From Chroococcidiopsidaceae cyanobacterium YX2bin18 (GTDB lineage: Bacteria > Cyanobacteriota > Cyanobacteriia > Cyanobacteriales > Chroococcidiopsidaceae): 54,447 bases of DNA. The notes below the pieces were generated by a model. That model had not been told where the DNA came from. It made no database searches and saw only the letters and a list, made by a program, of their open reading frames with translations. Positions 1 to 8,792 of this stretch are shown in pieces; the first letter of the stretch is position 1, and each line of letters starts with the position of its first letter. A program made the translations under genes and the position numbers. The stretch lies in the NCBI GenBank assembly GCA_030446505.1, contig JAUJND010000017.1:1-54447 (forward strand), in the 5' to 3' direction.

Positions 1-310
1 TTCTTCGCTACCGCTCAGAATGACATTACTGCGTCCAACTGCGTAAGTCCTGACTTAGATAAAAATTTGTGGCTATAGCCCCGATTCAGTCTCTATAAAT
101 AGAATCTTATAATTGTGAGCGCTATTGCACTACTTGAATGTTAATCTTTTATTCTTCCTACCTAAGTACTATCAACCGCTAAGTTATCTTCACTAGAAGC
201 ATAAAATTTATTGTGAAATAATCAAAACTTAGGAGTGACAAAAGTACCTAGTTAAAAAGTAGGTTTTCTAGGCTATTTTGTCGGCTGAGACAGCTTCTCT
301 AGCTTTACGC
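1..310. other. Intergenic start of window, no gene seen
   Basis: I see no ORF with convincing codon use, no hairpin followed by a T-tract and no tRNA in this stretch. It lies downstream of the small membrane protein gene on the minus strand, and whatever gene precedes it on the chromosome lies outside the window. Confidence 0.5.
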
Positions 311-562
311 TTAATTCAGTTGTTGCAAATTCAAACGCTTAACAATCCAACTTCCTATGCCGCTAAGAAGCGTACCACCCATAAGGATGCCGATCGCCGG
401 ACCAAATAACGGTTGCCACAGCTGATGCCAGATATCTAAACCAAGTGGTATACCAGCGGTACGTCCTATAACTGCAATCAAGAGCCAGAAAAAGCCAAAT
501 AAAACTAGGAAAAAATCTGCTACTAAAGCCAAATTTAGCCAATTAAGGAGTTTATCTTTCAT
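311..562 (-). CDS. Small conserved membrane protein, function unknown
   Basis: The 83-residue product has two predicted membrane segments, about residues 13-35 and 50-72, separated by a short loop with WHQLWQPLFGP. The N-terminus starts MKDKLLNWLN and is slightly basic, so it probably faces the cytoplasm. I do not recognise a named family. The gene is on the same strand as the TPR gene upstream (53 bases away) and could be co-transcribed with it. Codon use looks like the neighbours and there is no competing ORF. The function cannot be inferred. Confidence 0.6.
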   Translation of the reverse strand: MKDKLLNWLNLALVADFFLVLFGFFWLLIAVIGRTAGIPLGLDIWHQLWQPLFGPAIGILMGGTLLSGIGSWIVKRLNLQQLN

Positions 563-615
563 ATTTATAATTACAAGTCGAACTAAATAAAGTGCTGATT
601 AGCTTGCTTCCTGTT

Positions 616-1035
616 TTAAGGCTCAAATAGCCAATTTTTTACTCGTTGCAAACTCTTCCACTCTGGTTTTCTATTTAAACCGTCTGCAATACTTTGTTTA
701 ATTTCATCTCGTATTTCTGATACCATTACCAGCTGCATAACTAAATCAATGTGTTGCCGCACCCCAGTTTGACCTGTTTCTAGCATGGCAACGGCTAAAT
801 TGATTCTTGATTGTGCATCTTGAGGATTTAACTTAACTGCCTTTTGAGCAGCTTTATAGGCTGGGGTAGGTTTGTCATTTAATAAATATAACCACGCTAA
901 ACAAGCCCAGGCTGCACTGCTCTTAGGAGCGCGATCGCAGATATCTTTAAAAACCGGAATTAGATTCTCTGGTTCTTCTCCAGCTTTATAACGTTCTAGT
1001 GCAGTTTCAAATATGGAATCAATCGTTTCCGTCAT
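616..1035 (-). CDS. TPR-repeat protein
   Basis: The product is about 139 residues counted from MTETIDSIF. An upstream in-frame ATG at 1047 would add only four residues (MMLV) and neither start has a clear ribosome binding site. Residues about 30-105 form two to three helix-turn-helix units of the tetratricopeptide type, visible in SSAAWACLAWLYLL, PTPAYKAAQKAVKLNP and DAQSRINLAVAMLE. TPR domains hold protein partners; no enzyme domain is present. It lies next to the small membrane protein and upstream (on the minus strand, downstream of) an Fe-S carrier, but no shared job is evident. Confidence 0.75.
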   Translation of the reverse strand: MTETIDSIFETALERYKAGEEPENLIPVFKDICDRAPKSSAAWACLAWLYLLNDKPTPAYKAAQKAVKLNPQDAQSRINLAVAMLETGQTGVRQHIDLVMQLVMVSEIRDEIKQSIADGLNRKPEWKSLQRVKNWLFEP

Positions 1036-1220
1036 TACTAGCATCAATAATAATTATTTACATAAAAATTTACTCTACACCTACTATTAGTTGGAGAGAT
1101 ATTAATTTTTATTTCAGTGTGTAGAGACGTTGCTTACAACGTCTCTGATAATTTGCAGCGTTTTGTCACTAAGTAATTTATCCCAATATGTGCAGGATAG
1201 GTATCTAGTGTTTCTACTAG

Positions 1221-1577
1221 CTAAACGCCAAATGACTTGCCGCAGCCACAGGTTTGTGAAGCATTGGGGTTGGTGAATTGAAAGCCACCGCCAATCATGG
1301 CATCACTATAATCCAACATCAGACCGTAGAGATATAAAAGGCTTTTACGATCGCAGACAATTTTAAAGCCATCGTAGTCAAATACATCATCTTTTTCCCC
1401 AATCTTACTAGGATCTTCAAAATCCATCATGTAAGACATTCCAGAGCACCCTCCCTGACGCACTCCCACTCGAAGGCAAAGATCTTTTCCTTGTTTATCC
1501 CGCAACAACTGAACGTGCCGCCGAGCCGTTTCGCTTAATTGAATACCTTGTTGTTGAGACTGGGTTACTGGTGTCAT
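1221..1577 (-). CDS. A-type iron-sulfur cluster carrier (IscA/SufA/HesB family)
   Basis: The 118-residue protein has the family length and the three conserved cysteines: Cys44 in QGGCSGMSY and Cys110/Cys112 in [10 protein letters not shown] at the C-terminus. Family members receive Fe-S clusters from the SUF scaffold and pass them to apoproteins in the cytoplasm, which matters for photosystem I and ferredoxins in cyanobacteria. The first ten residues are a polar tail typical of cyanobacterial copies. It is transcribed alone. Whether this is the SufA- or the IscA-like cyanobacterial paralogue cannot be decided from sequence inspection. Confidence 0.92.
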   Translation of the reverse strand: MTPVTQSQQQGIQLSETARRHVQLLRDKQGKDLCLRVGVRQGGCSGMSYMMDFEDPSKIGEKDDVFDYDGFKIVCDRKSLLYLYGLMLDYSDAMIGGGFQFTNPNASQTCGCGKSFGV

Positions 1578-1849
1578 GGTCTGATTAAATCTCCGAGTAT
1601 TATTTAACGTAGACTAATAGCAGCTTTTTGTCCATTTTAGCGATTTACAGCCCAATGTTTTGCGAAATTGCCAACAAATTGCGTTAAAGCATCCCAAAGG
1701 TTTCTATTCTAGAATTGATGGATCAAACCTAGTTGCATTTTTCCTGAGAAAATTAGGAACTGGTGTTAAGCCAAGGTAGAGGCTTTTAAGTAAAGACTCT
1801 TAGCTAAAGGTTTCCCAAATTCGCATTGTCTTCCTGATTGGCTTCGTCT

Positions 1850-3484
1850 ATGACAACGTCTCTGAATCGCTCTACCCGTCGCAGATTGCAAAAATTAAAT
1901 CAAATTCCTTGTGTTTGGGAGGGAGATCGCCGTCCATTGTCTGCTCAAACGCCAGAACCTAGCTCAAAGGCAAAGGGCGAATGCATTTTATGGGTGGATG
2001 GTTCGCAAGGAATCGTTCGCGCAATGGACGTGGTAGCGCCAGAAACTGGACCAGAAGCAACTGTTCGCACTTTGCTTAGGGCAATGGAGCATCCCAACAG
2101 CCCTGCCACACCTGCTCGACCCCAGAAAATTGTCGTGCGCGATCGCGAAATTCAATTCTACCTACGTGGAGCACTCCAAGAACTGGAAATTGCGATTGAA
2201 TATGTACCAGATTTGCCCTTGATTGATGAACTGTATCGCGGGTTCCAAGAAGTAGTTGACAGTCATATACCCGAGTTACCTCCTGATTATGTAGAACCGC
2301 TAAGACAAAAAGCATTTGAGATTTGGCAGGCTGCTCCTTGGAAATTCATTGAAGAACACCAAATTCTATCAATTGAGCTGAACCAGAGTGATGTTGGTAC
2401 GCTCTACGCCTCAGTAATGGGAATGCTAGGGATGGAGTATGGAATTTTGTTGTATCGCTCGGAAGAGTCCCTCAAACAGTTTCGTGCCTCTGTGTTAACA
2501 GATGAAGAATCTCCAGAACAGCTAGAAGAAGCTTTCCTCAAGCAAGATTGTTTATTCTTAACGTTTGAGCACGCAGATGAAGTAGGCGATGGAGACGACG
2601 AAAATGAAGACATTGATTTAGCGGAGCTTCCGTTAACGGAAATTCAGCCATCTTTTGGTAATATTCATCCGCTAGAAGGGCTGCGCTCTATTCTTGACGA
2701 GGAAGAGGCGATCTCTGTTTTCATTGCCCTAGAAGCCTTGGAGCGCTTTATCCGCGATCATCGTCGCAAATTAGCTAAGAACTTTTCAGCCTTAAGCCGT
2801 AGCTATTGCATTCCTTTACCCCAGCCAACCCAAGACGTGAAGGAGCAGCTTAACGTTACTGTCAGCACAATGCCGAGTTTGGCAGAGGAACTAGAGACAA
2901 TGCTCGGTGGAGACGAGGATGACGTTCTTAATGCCATGCCTGTGTTGCAGTCTTTGCGAGATGACTTGATTCCAGAAGACTCTTTCCTGAGCTTGGGTGT
3001 GGTGTCTTGGGAGATGGTAGAGTACCTGCGAGCCTCAGTAACGCACCAACAAGCGGGAGAAGTGACAGTGGCGGGAGATGGGTTGCCAGTAATTTTGATT
3101 CAAACCTCTCGCCCTAAAGCAAAGGTTGTGATTGAAGTAATCCAGGCAGCTGGGGGACTTAAGGGCATTTGCTTTAATCCAGGGGCTGATCCATTTGAGG
3201 GTGAGCGCTATGACTTAGGGATTTTGCAGACTAAAAATGGTGAAAGGTTCTTATTTGGTGAATTTTTGGACGATGATCCAGTTCATGCTGCTGCTCGCAA
3301 AAAGTGGAACGAGCGGTGTAAAAACACCAAAGGCTATTGTGGTTTGATCGTCGCTAGGGGTTTGATGGGGGCAACGCGGGGCAATCCGCAGTTACGAGAC
3401 ATGATGGCTTTATTTGAAGCGCGATCGCTCTCACCCAAGGATCTTGGAATAGGAACTCTCCAATTAATACCTCAGTTTGATTAA
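1850..3484 (+). CDS. Cyanobacterial conserved protein, probably DUF6930 family
   Basis: The reading frame opens with TTG at 1838 but the first ATG, at 1850 (MTTSLNRSTRRRLQKL), is the likelier start and gives 544 residues. The protein is soluble and acidic, with an acidic stretch around residues 245-260. Recognisable blocks are GECILWVDGSQGIVRAMDVV and ARPQKIVVRDREIQF near the N-terminus and a C-terminal block including FLFGEFLDDDPVH. I recall this arrangement from a cyanobacterial family listed as DUF6930; no activity is known to me. The FetB-like permease frame follows directly after the stop codon, suggesting one transcript. Confidence 0.75.
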   Translation: MTTSLNRSTRRRLQKLNQIPCVWEGDRRPLSAQTPEPSSKAKGECILWVDGSQGIVRAMDVVAPETGPEATVRTLLRAMEHPNSPATPARPQKIVVRDREIQFYLRGALQELEIAIEYVPDLPLIDELYRGFQEVVDSHIPELPPDYVEPLRQKAFEIWQAAPWKFIEEHQILSIELNQSDVGTLYASVMGMLGMEYGILLYRSEESLKQFRASVLTDEESPEQLEEAFLKQDCLFLTFEHADEVGDGDDENEDIDLAELPLTEIQPSFGNIHPLEGLRSILDEEEAISVFIALEALERFIRDHRRKLAKNFSALSRSYCIPLPQPTQDVKEQLNVTVSTMPSLAEELETMLGGDEDDVLNAMPVLQSLRDDLIPEDSFLSLGVVSWEMVEYLRASVTHQQAGEVTVAGDGLPVILIQTSRPKAKVVIEVIQAAGGLKGICFNPGADPFEGERYDLGILQTKNGERFLFGEFLDDDPVHAAARKKWNERCKNTKGYCGLIVARGLMGATRGNPQLRDMMALFEARSLSPKDLGIGTLQLIPQFD

Positions 3485-3514
3485 TTGCTAGGCACGAGTG
3501 ACTTTGGAGCATCA

Positions 3515-4291
3515 GTGGAAAATTTAATTCGGCTAGATGTTGTAGATTTAGTTTTGGCTCTAGGAATGATGGCGATTACTATTGGTCTATCAGCCTGGGC
3601 GCGGTTAGGGCTAGAGTGGAGTTTAGCCTTTGCCGCAGCTAGAACTATGCTTCAGTTGCTGGTAGTAGGGTATCTTTTGGCGTTTATCTTTGCTCTCGAC
3701 AATTTGTGGGCAGTAATGGCTGTAGTGGCTGTAATGTTGACGATTGCTGCTGTTGTTGCCCGAAATCGCATTAGCAAAAAGGTTCCCCAGTTATTACCGT
3801 TGGTGTGGGTGTCGATGTTATTTAGCACCGCTCTGACGCTAAGTTATACTAATTTTTTGGTGATTCAGCCCCAGACTTGGTATGAACCACAGTATTTAAT
3901 TCCCCTAGCTGGGATTGTATTGGGAAATGCGATGAATGGAGCGGCGATCGCGGGGGAACGCCTTGTTAGTATTATTAATGCTAGTCAGCTAGAAATTGAA
4001 ACTCATTTGAGCTTAGGGGCAACCCCGCAGCAGGCGGTGGTTCAGTACCGTAAACAGGCAATTAGAGCTGGGCTAATTCCCAACCTAAACCAAATGATGG
4101 TTGTGGGCATCGTAGTTCTACCAGGAATTATCACTGGTCAACTCCTAAGTGGTGTTAATCCACTTGATGCCGCCTCTTACCAGATATTGATTATGTTCAT
4201 GCTCGCCTTTGCCAACCTCGTAACGGCACTGCTGGTTACTCAAGGGCTTTGTCGCCAGTTTTTCAACAATGCCGCCCAGCTAATTAAATGA
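3515..4291 (+). CDS. fetB: FetB-like ABC transporter permease (UPF0014 family)
   Basis: The product is about 258 residues from the GTG at 3515 (read VENLIRLDVVDLVLALGMM); a TTG at 3485 abutting the previous stop would add ten residues that look unlike the family. It has six or seven hydrophobic segments and family motifs such as ARTMLQLLVVGY, GMALGNAMN-like GIVLGNAMNGAA and LPGIITGQLLSG. In E. coli the FetA/FetB pair has been linked to iron export and oxidative-stress resistance. No fetA-type ATPase lies next to it here, so the partner must be encoded elsewhere. The family call is firm, the substrate is inferred. Confidence 0.8.
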   Translation: MENLIRLDVVDLVLALGMMAITIGLSAWARLGLEWSLAFAAARTMLQLLVVGYLLAFIFALDNLWAVMAVVAVMLTIAAVVARNRISKKVPQLLPLVWVSMLFSTALTLSYTNFLVIQPQTWYEPQYLIPLAGIVLGNAMNGAAIAGERLVSIINASQLEIETHLSLGATPQQAVVQYRKQAIRAGLIPNLNQMMVVGIVVLPGIITGQLLSGVNPLDAASYQILIMFMLAFANLVTALLVTQGLCRQFFNNAAQLIK

Positions 4292-4307
4292 AGGAAGAGG
4301 ACTTGGG

Positions 4308-4387
4308 GACAAGGAGATGGGGCGACAAGGAGATGGGGCGACAAGGAGATGGGGCGACAAGGAGATGGGGCGACAAGGAGATGGGGG
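4308..4387. repeat. Five tandem copies of a 16-bp GC-rich unit
   Basis: The unit GACAAGGAGATGGGGC starts at 4308, 4324, 4340, 4356 and 4372; the last copy ends in G instead of C. There are no spacers, so this is a simple tandem repeat and not a CRISPR. It belongs to the family of (G)GGGACAAG-type intergenic repeats also present in this window at about 4550, 12950 and 36215. Confidence 0.9.
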
Positions 4388-4401
4388 GACTTGGGGAGAA
4401 C

Positions 4402-4424
4402 CCCATAGATAAATTTAGGGGCTT
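4402..4424. repeat. Dispersed repeat with core CCATAGATAAATTTAG
   Basis: The same core plus GGCTT recurs at 36265-36287 with one change, and a degenerate copy is at 36350-36370. In the first two places it directly follows a tandem GGGACAAG-type array, so array and core form one composite element. The inner AAATTTA is self-complementary. Confidence 0.7.
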
Positions 4425-4548
4425 CCAGTAAAGATTTCTTCTGTTTCGCGCTCATGCAGTCAACGACAGAAATTTTGCTTTTCTTCTATATTGCACATAT
4501 TGGGGCTTCTGACCAAATGGTCAGAGGGAGGTTCTCGCCTTCTTTCCC

Positions 4549-4660
4549 TAAGTCTCCTTGTCCCCAAGTCCCCTTGTCCTCAAGTCTCCTTGTCCCCAAG
4601 TCCCCTTGTCCCCAAGTCTCCTTGTCCTCTTCAGTCAAGTCCCCTTGTCCTCTTCAGTAA
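4549..4660. repeat. Short tandem repeat array of the CCCAAGTCCCCTTGTC type
   Basis: Roughly eight irregular copies of units such as CAAGTCCCCTTGTCC follow one another. The array is in the opposite orientation to the one at 4308-4387, so the two could pair as a large imperfect hairpin around a spacer that carries the start of neither gene. Two overlapping ORFs through it are repeat artefacts. Confidence 0.8.
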
Positions 4661-4752
4661 AGAAGGCGCTTGGACTAGAAAGGAAATAAGAGGGGATGAA
4701 GTAATAATAGTAAAATTCACACTAGACTATAGCGCCCCTAACCCCTAAAAAA

Positions 4753-5931
4753 ATGGATTTGTTAGAGTATCAGGCTAAGGAATGGTTTCGGGAGATGGGT
4801 ATCCCAGTATTGCCTTCTCAACGAATTGACCGTCCTAGCGACCTTAAGGGTTTAAAAATTCCGTACCCGGTGGTACTCAAGTCCCAGGTTCGGACTGGTG
4901 GACGAGGGCGAGCCGGTGGGGTGAAGTTTGTTGAAAATACAATTGATGCGATCGCTGCTGCCCAGACAATCTTTCACTTGTCGATTTTGGGGGAGTTGCC
5001 CGAAGTGCTACTGGCTGAAACGAAGTATGACGCTGACAGAGAATTTTATCTAGCAGTCGTTTTAGACGCAGCTGCCCGCAGACCCTTACTTCTTGGCTCT
5101 TTTCAAGGCGGTATTGATGTGGAATCAGCCCCTGAATTGCTCCAGCAAGTTGTAGTCGAGCAAGAATTTTCCCCATTTTATGCGCGACGGCTGAGCTTGA
5201 AGATGGGTTTGCAGGGTACACTGATTCAGTCAGTCAGCAGCATTGTCGAGAAGATGTACCAGCTATTTGTCCAAAAAGACTTGGATCTGGTGGAAATTAA
5301 TCCGCTGGGTGTTAGTTCCAGTGGTAAATTGATGGCACTCGATGGGAAAGTGACAGTCAATGATCGCGCGATCGCGCGGCATCCAGACATTGCTTTAATG
5401 GCAGAAAAAAAAGCAAGCCGCGCTAATAGTCGCTATCCGGCTGGAATGCTAGGCACCTGGGAAGAAGTGGCTGCGGGTAATGTGGGAATTTTAGGCAATG
5501 GAGCAGGGCTTGTGATGACAACCCTAGATTTAGTAACCGATGCTGGAAGCAAGGCAGCTACTTGTCTGAATTTAGGACACGGGCGTAACTTAAATCCATT
5601 ACCGCTAGCCTTTGGCGATCGCCTAAAACAAGGTCTAGAATTTCTTAGCCAAAACAAAAGCATTCAAGTTGTATTAATTAACATTGTGGGTAGCATTTTT
5701 ACTCCTGGAGAAATAGCTGAGGTGATTGCCAACTTTGTCCAACACCAAGAAGAGCACCCCAGTGTTAGTAAAATGCGTCATGCTTACCCCCGTTTGGTTG
5801 TCCGCCTTGCAGGTACCGATTTGGAATTAGCCAAAGAGCGATTGGCAGCTGTGCAAGTACTACTGGTGGAAAATTTGGACGAGGCGGTAGAGCAAACAGT
5901 CCGTCTCGCTAAAGTACCTGCTAAACGCTAA
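4753..5931 (+). CDS. sucC: Succinyl-CoA synthetase (ADP-forming) beta subunit
   Basis: The 392-residue protein matches the usual length of about 388. The N-terminus MDLLEYQAKEWFREMGIPV is the family hallmark and begins the ATP-grasp domain; RTGGRGRAGG (residues about 48-57) is the nucleotide-binding glycine-rich segment, and DLDLVEINPLGV carries the metal-binding residues. The C-terminal half is the CoA-ligase-like domain. With SucD it catalyses succinyl-CoA + ADP + Pi to succinate + ATP + CoA; in cyanobacteria it works beside the 2-oxoglutarate decarboxylase bypass. The stop codon overlaps the sucD start by one base, so the two subunits are translationally coupled. Confidence 0.92.
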   Translation: MDLLEYQAKEWFREMGIPVLPSQRIDRPSDLKGLKIPYPVVLKSQVRTGGRGRAGGVKFVENTIDAIAAAQTIFHLSILGELPEVLLAETKYDADREFYLAVVLDAAARRPLLLGSFQGGIDVESAPELLQQVVVEQEFSPFYARRLSLKMGLQGTLIQSVSSIVEKMYQLFVQKDLDLVEINPLGVSSSGKLMALDGKVTVNDRAIARHPDIALMAEKKASRANSRYPAGMLGTWEEVAAGNVGILGNGAGLVMTTLDLVTDAGSKAATCLNLGHGRNLNPLPLAFGDRLKQGLEFLSQNKSIQVVLINIVGSIFTPGEIAEVIANFVQHQEEHPSVSKMRHAYPRLVVRLAGTDLELAKERLAAVQVLLVENLDEAVEQTVRLAKVPAKR

Positions 5932-6833
5932 TGAAGTTAACGCCTGAAAGTAAAGTTTTAATCCAAGGCTTCGACGAACTCGGTTCGTCAACTCATGCAG
6001 CCCTCATGAAAGCTTACGGTACGAATGTAGTAGCTGGCATTAATCCGGGTCTAGGTGGGCATACTTTAAATGATATTCCTGTCTTCGCTCTAGTAGAACA
6101 GGCACTCGCGGTGGTTGGTGCGGTTGATACCACAATTATTTTTGGCTCGCCTTATCAAGCACTAGATGCTGCTTTAGAAGCGATCGCTGCCGATATCCGA
6201 CAGATCATCATTATCTGCGCTGGAATGCCTCCTTTAGATATGGTCAACTTGCTTCGCAAAGCTGAGACAACGGAGACTTTGATTGTCGGACCAAACAGTC
6301 CAGGAATTATTGTGCCAGGAAAAATTCTCTTGGGTACTCATGCTAGCGAAATTTACACTCCCGGAACGGTAGGAATTGTTAGCCGTAGCAGCACTCTCAC
6401 CTATGAAATTGCCTTGCAGTTGACTCAAGCTGGGCTAGGACAGTCAATTGGGGTCAGCATTGGTAGTGATATAATTACTGGCTCCTCTTTTCTCCAATGG
6501 CTACAAATTTTAGACGAAGATGAAACTACTCAGGCGATTGTCTTAGTAGGTGAACCTGGAGGAAATAGCGAAGAAGCCGCCGCGCGATATATTGCTGAAG
6601 CGATTGATAAGCCAGTAATTGCCTACATCGCTGGCAGACAAGCACCAGTCGGAAAACATTGGGGTCATACTGGAACTTTAGCTGCTGTTGTTGGACGCGG
6701 AGCGAATGTTGGTACAGCCCAAAGTAAACTAGCTGCCTTTAAAGAAGCCAAAGTCCCAATCGCTGAACGCCCTTCTCAGATTCCAGAATTAGTAAAAAAA
6801 GCGCTGAAGAAGGGAGGAGGGGGTAAAGAGTAG
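5931..6833 (+). CDS. sucD: Succinyl-CoA synthetase alpha subunit
   Basis: The 300-residue protein starts with ATG at 5931 inside the sucC stop (TAATG). The phosphorylated active-site histidine is His246 in HWGHTGTLAAV, the same number as in E. coli SucD. The CoA-binding Rossmann part is residues about 1-125 and the ligase part has GPNSPGIIVPG and VSRSSTLTYE. Some normally invariant stretches differ: the expected GIGGDP segment reads SIGSDI (about 177-182) and SRSG reads SRSS. The C-terminal KKGGGGKE tail runs into a 21-bp direct repeat. The pair is very probably the housekeeping enzyme, but the changes leave room for a relaxed substrate. Confidence 0.9.
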   Translation: MKLTPESKVLIQGFDELGSSTHAALMKAYGTNVVAGINPGLGGHTLNDIPVFALVEQALAVVGAVDTTIIFGSPYQALDAALEAIAADIRQIIIICAGMPPLDMVNLLRKAETTETLIVGPNSPGIIVPGKILLGTHASEIYTPGTVGIVSRSSTLTYEIALQLTQAGLGQSIGVSIGSDIITGSSFLQWLQILDEDETTQAIVLVGEPGGNSEEAAARYIAEAIDKPVIAYIAGRQAPVGKHWGHTGTLAAVVGRGANVGTAQSKLAAFKEAKVPIAERPSQIPELVKKALKKGGGGKE

Positions 6834-6934
6834 TTTTGAATTTTGAGCTTGCTCAATGCAGCAGCCGGAGGAGGCTCCGGCTGACCATTGAGTTTTGAGT
6901 TTTGAATTTAAAAGTAAAGAGTAGTTTTGAATTT
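6823..6934. repeat. Pair of 21-bp direct repeats flanking a hairpin
   Basis: An identical 21-bp sequence occurs at 6823-6843 (over the sucD stop) and 6914-6934. Between them is a perfect 9-bp stem (CAGCCGGAG 6862-6870 with CTCCGGCTG 6875-6883, loop GAGG), extended by CTCAATG/CATTGAG (6852-6858 with 6885-6891) after a small internal loop. It could serve as the sucCD terminator; a T-rich but interrupted stretch follows. The repeat pair looks like a small duplication around the hairpin. Confidence 0.6.
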
Positions 6935-7034
6935 AAGACTAAAGAGTAAGCAATTGATCACTTCTTTTAACCGCCGTTTTCTGGGACGTTCTATCCCAGA
7001 GCTTGCGGCGGCTCCGCTCAAAACATTTAACACG

Positions 7035-8732
7035 TTAGAACTTATAACTATTTCTAGCCCCTCTATCCGCCGCAAATAAGGTTTTGGAAGTTGATTCACC
7101 TGCTTTTTTCAACTGGCGCGTTATCGTTATCTGGAAAGTAAATAATGTCAGTATGCTCCACTGACCTAGTAGCGCCAGAAAAACAGTGGTTGCGCTGGCA
7201 TATTCTATCGCAGCCCCAGCGAAGGGTGTAACTAGCCATAGCCCAGGAATTTTACTCGGAGAAGCCGACAGGAAGGTAATAATCACCGTAGGCAATCCAA
7301 TTACAGCGCCCAGTGTACCAATAACCCAGAGAGCTTGCTTTTGAGTTCTCATTAACATGATTAGTTGAGTAATTGCTGCATAAACTAGGGTGAGGTTGCA
7401 GCTGATAAATAAACTCAAGAAAGCTTGAAGCTGATGAGAATCCTGACTAAATACAATCCAGGGAACTAAGATTGCAGATGTAATTGCTAAATTAATTGCG
7501 ATCGCCACAAGTGCTGGACTTTTCTCACCCCAAATCAAATCCGACAAAAGTAATCGGTTCCACAAATTACGACTAAAAGCTTGCTGTCTTCTATATCGCG
7601 CCCAATCCTGCAAAGTTTGTCGCCCAGGCGTAAGAGCCACAATCAGACTTAAAAACAGCAGTAGGTTAATTGCAACTAGGATTTGGAAGTTAACCGATAA
7701 CTCATCTGAGCTTTTTTGTGCAACAGCGAATCCCAAAAGCACCACTTCAAAGCAAGCGACTAGTAAATAACTCTGTCGCTTACTCAACACCGCCTTACCA
7801 GGATTGGGAAATCGCCGCTTCAAAGCTTGCCAACTCCAGTACGTCCACAAGCCATAATTTAACAACAGTGAACTCGCGACACTCAGCGTACCGACTCCTA
7901 AAGGCAAGGAAAACCATTGCAAGTCTTGAACTCTAAGATAGGAAAATGAAAAAACGGGATTTAAACCAGTTGCGGCAATCAAATACTGGAGTATTAATGA
8001 GGGAGAAAACAGTTTTAGCAAATCCCCTAGAGAGCCTTCTATCGGTCTGAAACTAGCATTTGCCAGTAAAATTAAAACTACACCACTGCCTAACCAAGCT
8101 TGAAACCCACCTAGCCAAGTGCTAACCAAGCCAAACAGTAGGGCGGCACTGTAGAAAAAAAAGCAACCTGCAAGCAGAACAGTGTAGAAGCTTAAAATCC
8201 GAATCAGAGAGATGTGAGCAGCCAACCCAGCCCATAAATGTAAAGGTACAGCCAAAACTGCCACGAGATAAAGCAGAATTGGGACTCCCAGCAATTTACC
8301 GACTAAAATATTTTCTGGGGATTGGGGGCTAAGGCGAATGAAATTAAGCGTCCCCCGACGCTCCTCGTGAGCTAAATCACTGATCAGCAAGTAAGTCCCT
8401 GCTACTAGTAAAGCAAAGACCCCGATCATACTTAGCCATAAGAACAGTTCTAGCCACCAAACTTGCCAGTTAATCACAAAGTTACCCAAGGCATCCTGAA
8501 GGCACTTAGGATCTCCGTATTTAGAAGTCCCTGTGCAATATTTGTTTTGAATACTGTCGAGTCCGTTGTTTATAGCAATTGGCAGTTTATTTTGGGCTAA
8601 CAGGAACAGTAAAAATTGCCCAACCAGGGAAATTACGCTGGCAATTAATAAATTACGGGGTTTGAGTCGTCCTTTTATTTCTCGCATTAGCTGGGGATTC
8701 CAGTCACCCAACCGATCAAGCCAGTTAATCAT
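7035..8732 (-). CDS. ABC-2 type transporter permease
   Basis: The 565-residue protein has about twelve hydrophobic segments, with pairs near residues 28-50, 95-120, 150-215 and several after residue 340. The motif LAHEERRGTLNFIRLSPQSP, about residues 122-141, is the typical cytoplasmic coupling region of ABC-2 permeases that follow the Nod/CcmB/NatB pattern. The ATPase gene lies upstream on the same strand with 60 bases between them, so the two form a transporter operon. The exported substrate is unknown. The C-terminus ends close to the repeat pair behind sucD, in convergent orientation. Confidence 0.85.
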   Translation of the reverse strand: MINWLDRLGDWNPQLMREIKGRLKPRNLLIASVISLVGQFLLFLLAQNKLPIAINNGLDSIQNKYCTGTSKYGDPKCLQDALGNFVINWQVWWLELFLWLSMIGVFALLVAGTYLLISDLAHEERRGTLNFIRLSPQSPENILVGKLLGVPILLYLVAVLAVPLHLWAGLAAHISLIRILSFYTVLLAGCFFFYSAALLFGLVSTWLGGFQAWLGSGVVLILLANASFRPIEGSLGDLLKLFSPSLILQYLIAATGLNPVFSFSYLRVQDLQWFSLPLGVGTLSVASSLLLNYGLWTYWSWQALKRRFPNPGKAVLSKRQSYLLVACFEVVLLGFAVAQKSSDELSVNFQILVAINLLLFLSLIVALTPGRQTLQDWARYRRQQAFSRNLWNRLLLSDLIWGEKSPALVAIAINLAITSAILVPWIVFSQDSHQLQAFLSLFISCNLTLVYAAITQLIMLMRTQKQALWVIGTLGAVIGLPTVIITFLSASPSKIPGLWLVTPFAGAAIEYASATTVFLALLGQWSILTLFTFQITITRQLKKAGESTSKTLFAADRGARNSYKF

Positions 8733-8792
8733 AAGTATATATCCAGATAATTTGTTAAGTAGTCAGCAACTCTTTAGTCTCTAGTCCTTAGT

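Noticed and set aside
4308-4660. CRISPR array
   Set aside because: The 16-bp units follow one another without spacers and vary in length; no cas genes are present in the window.
4240-4748. Three overlapping ORFs across the tandem repeats (both strands)
   Set aside because: Their products are low-complexity Pro/Ser/Leu repeats generated by the GACAAGGAGATGGGGC and CCCCTTGTCC arrays; no start context or conserved domain.
6908-7099. 63-codon minus-strand ORF overlapping the end of the ABC-2 permease gene
   Set aside because: It overlaps the permease C-terminus in another frame and its sequence comes partly from the repeat pair behind sucD.
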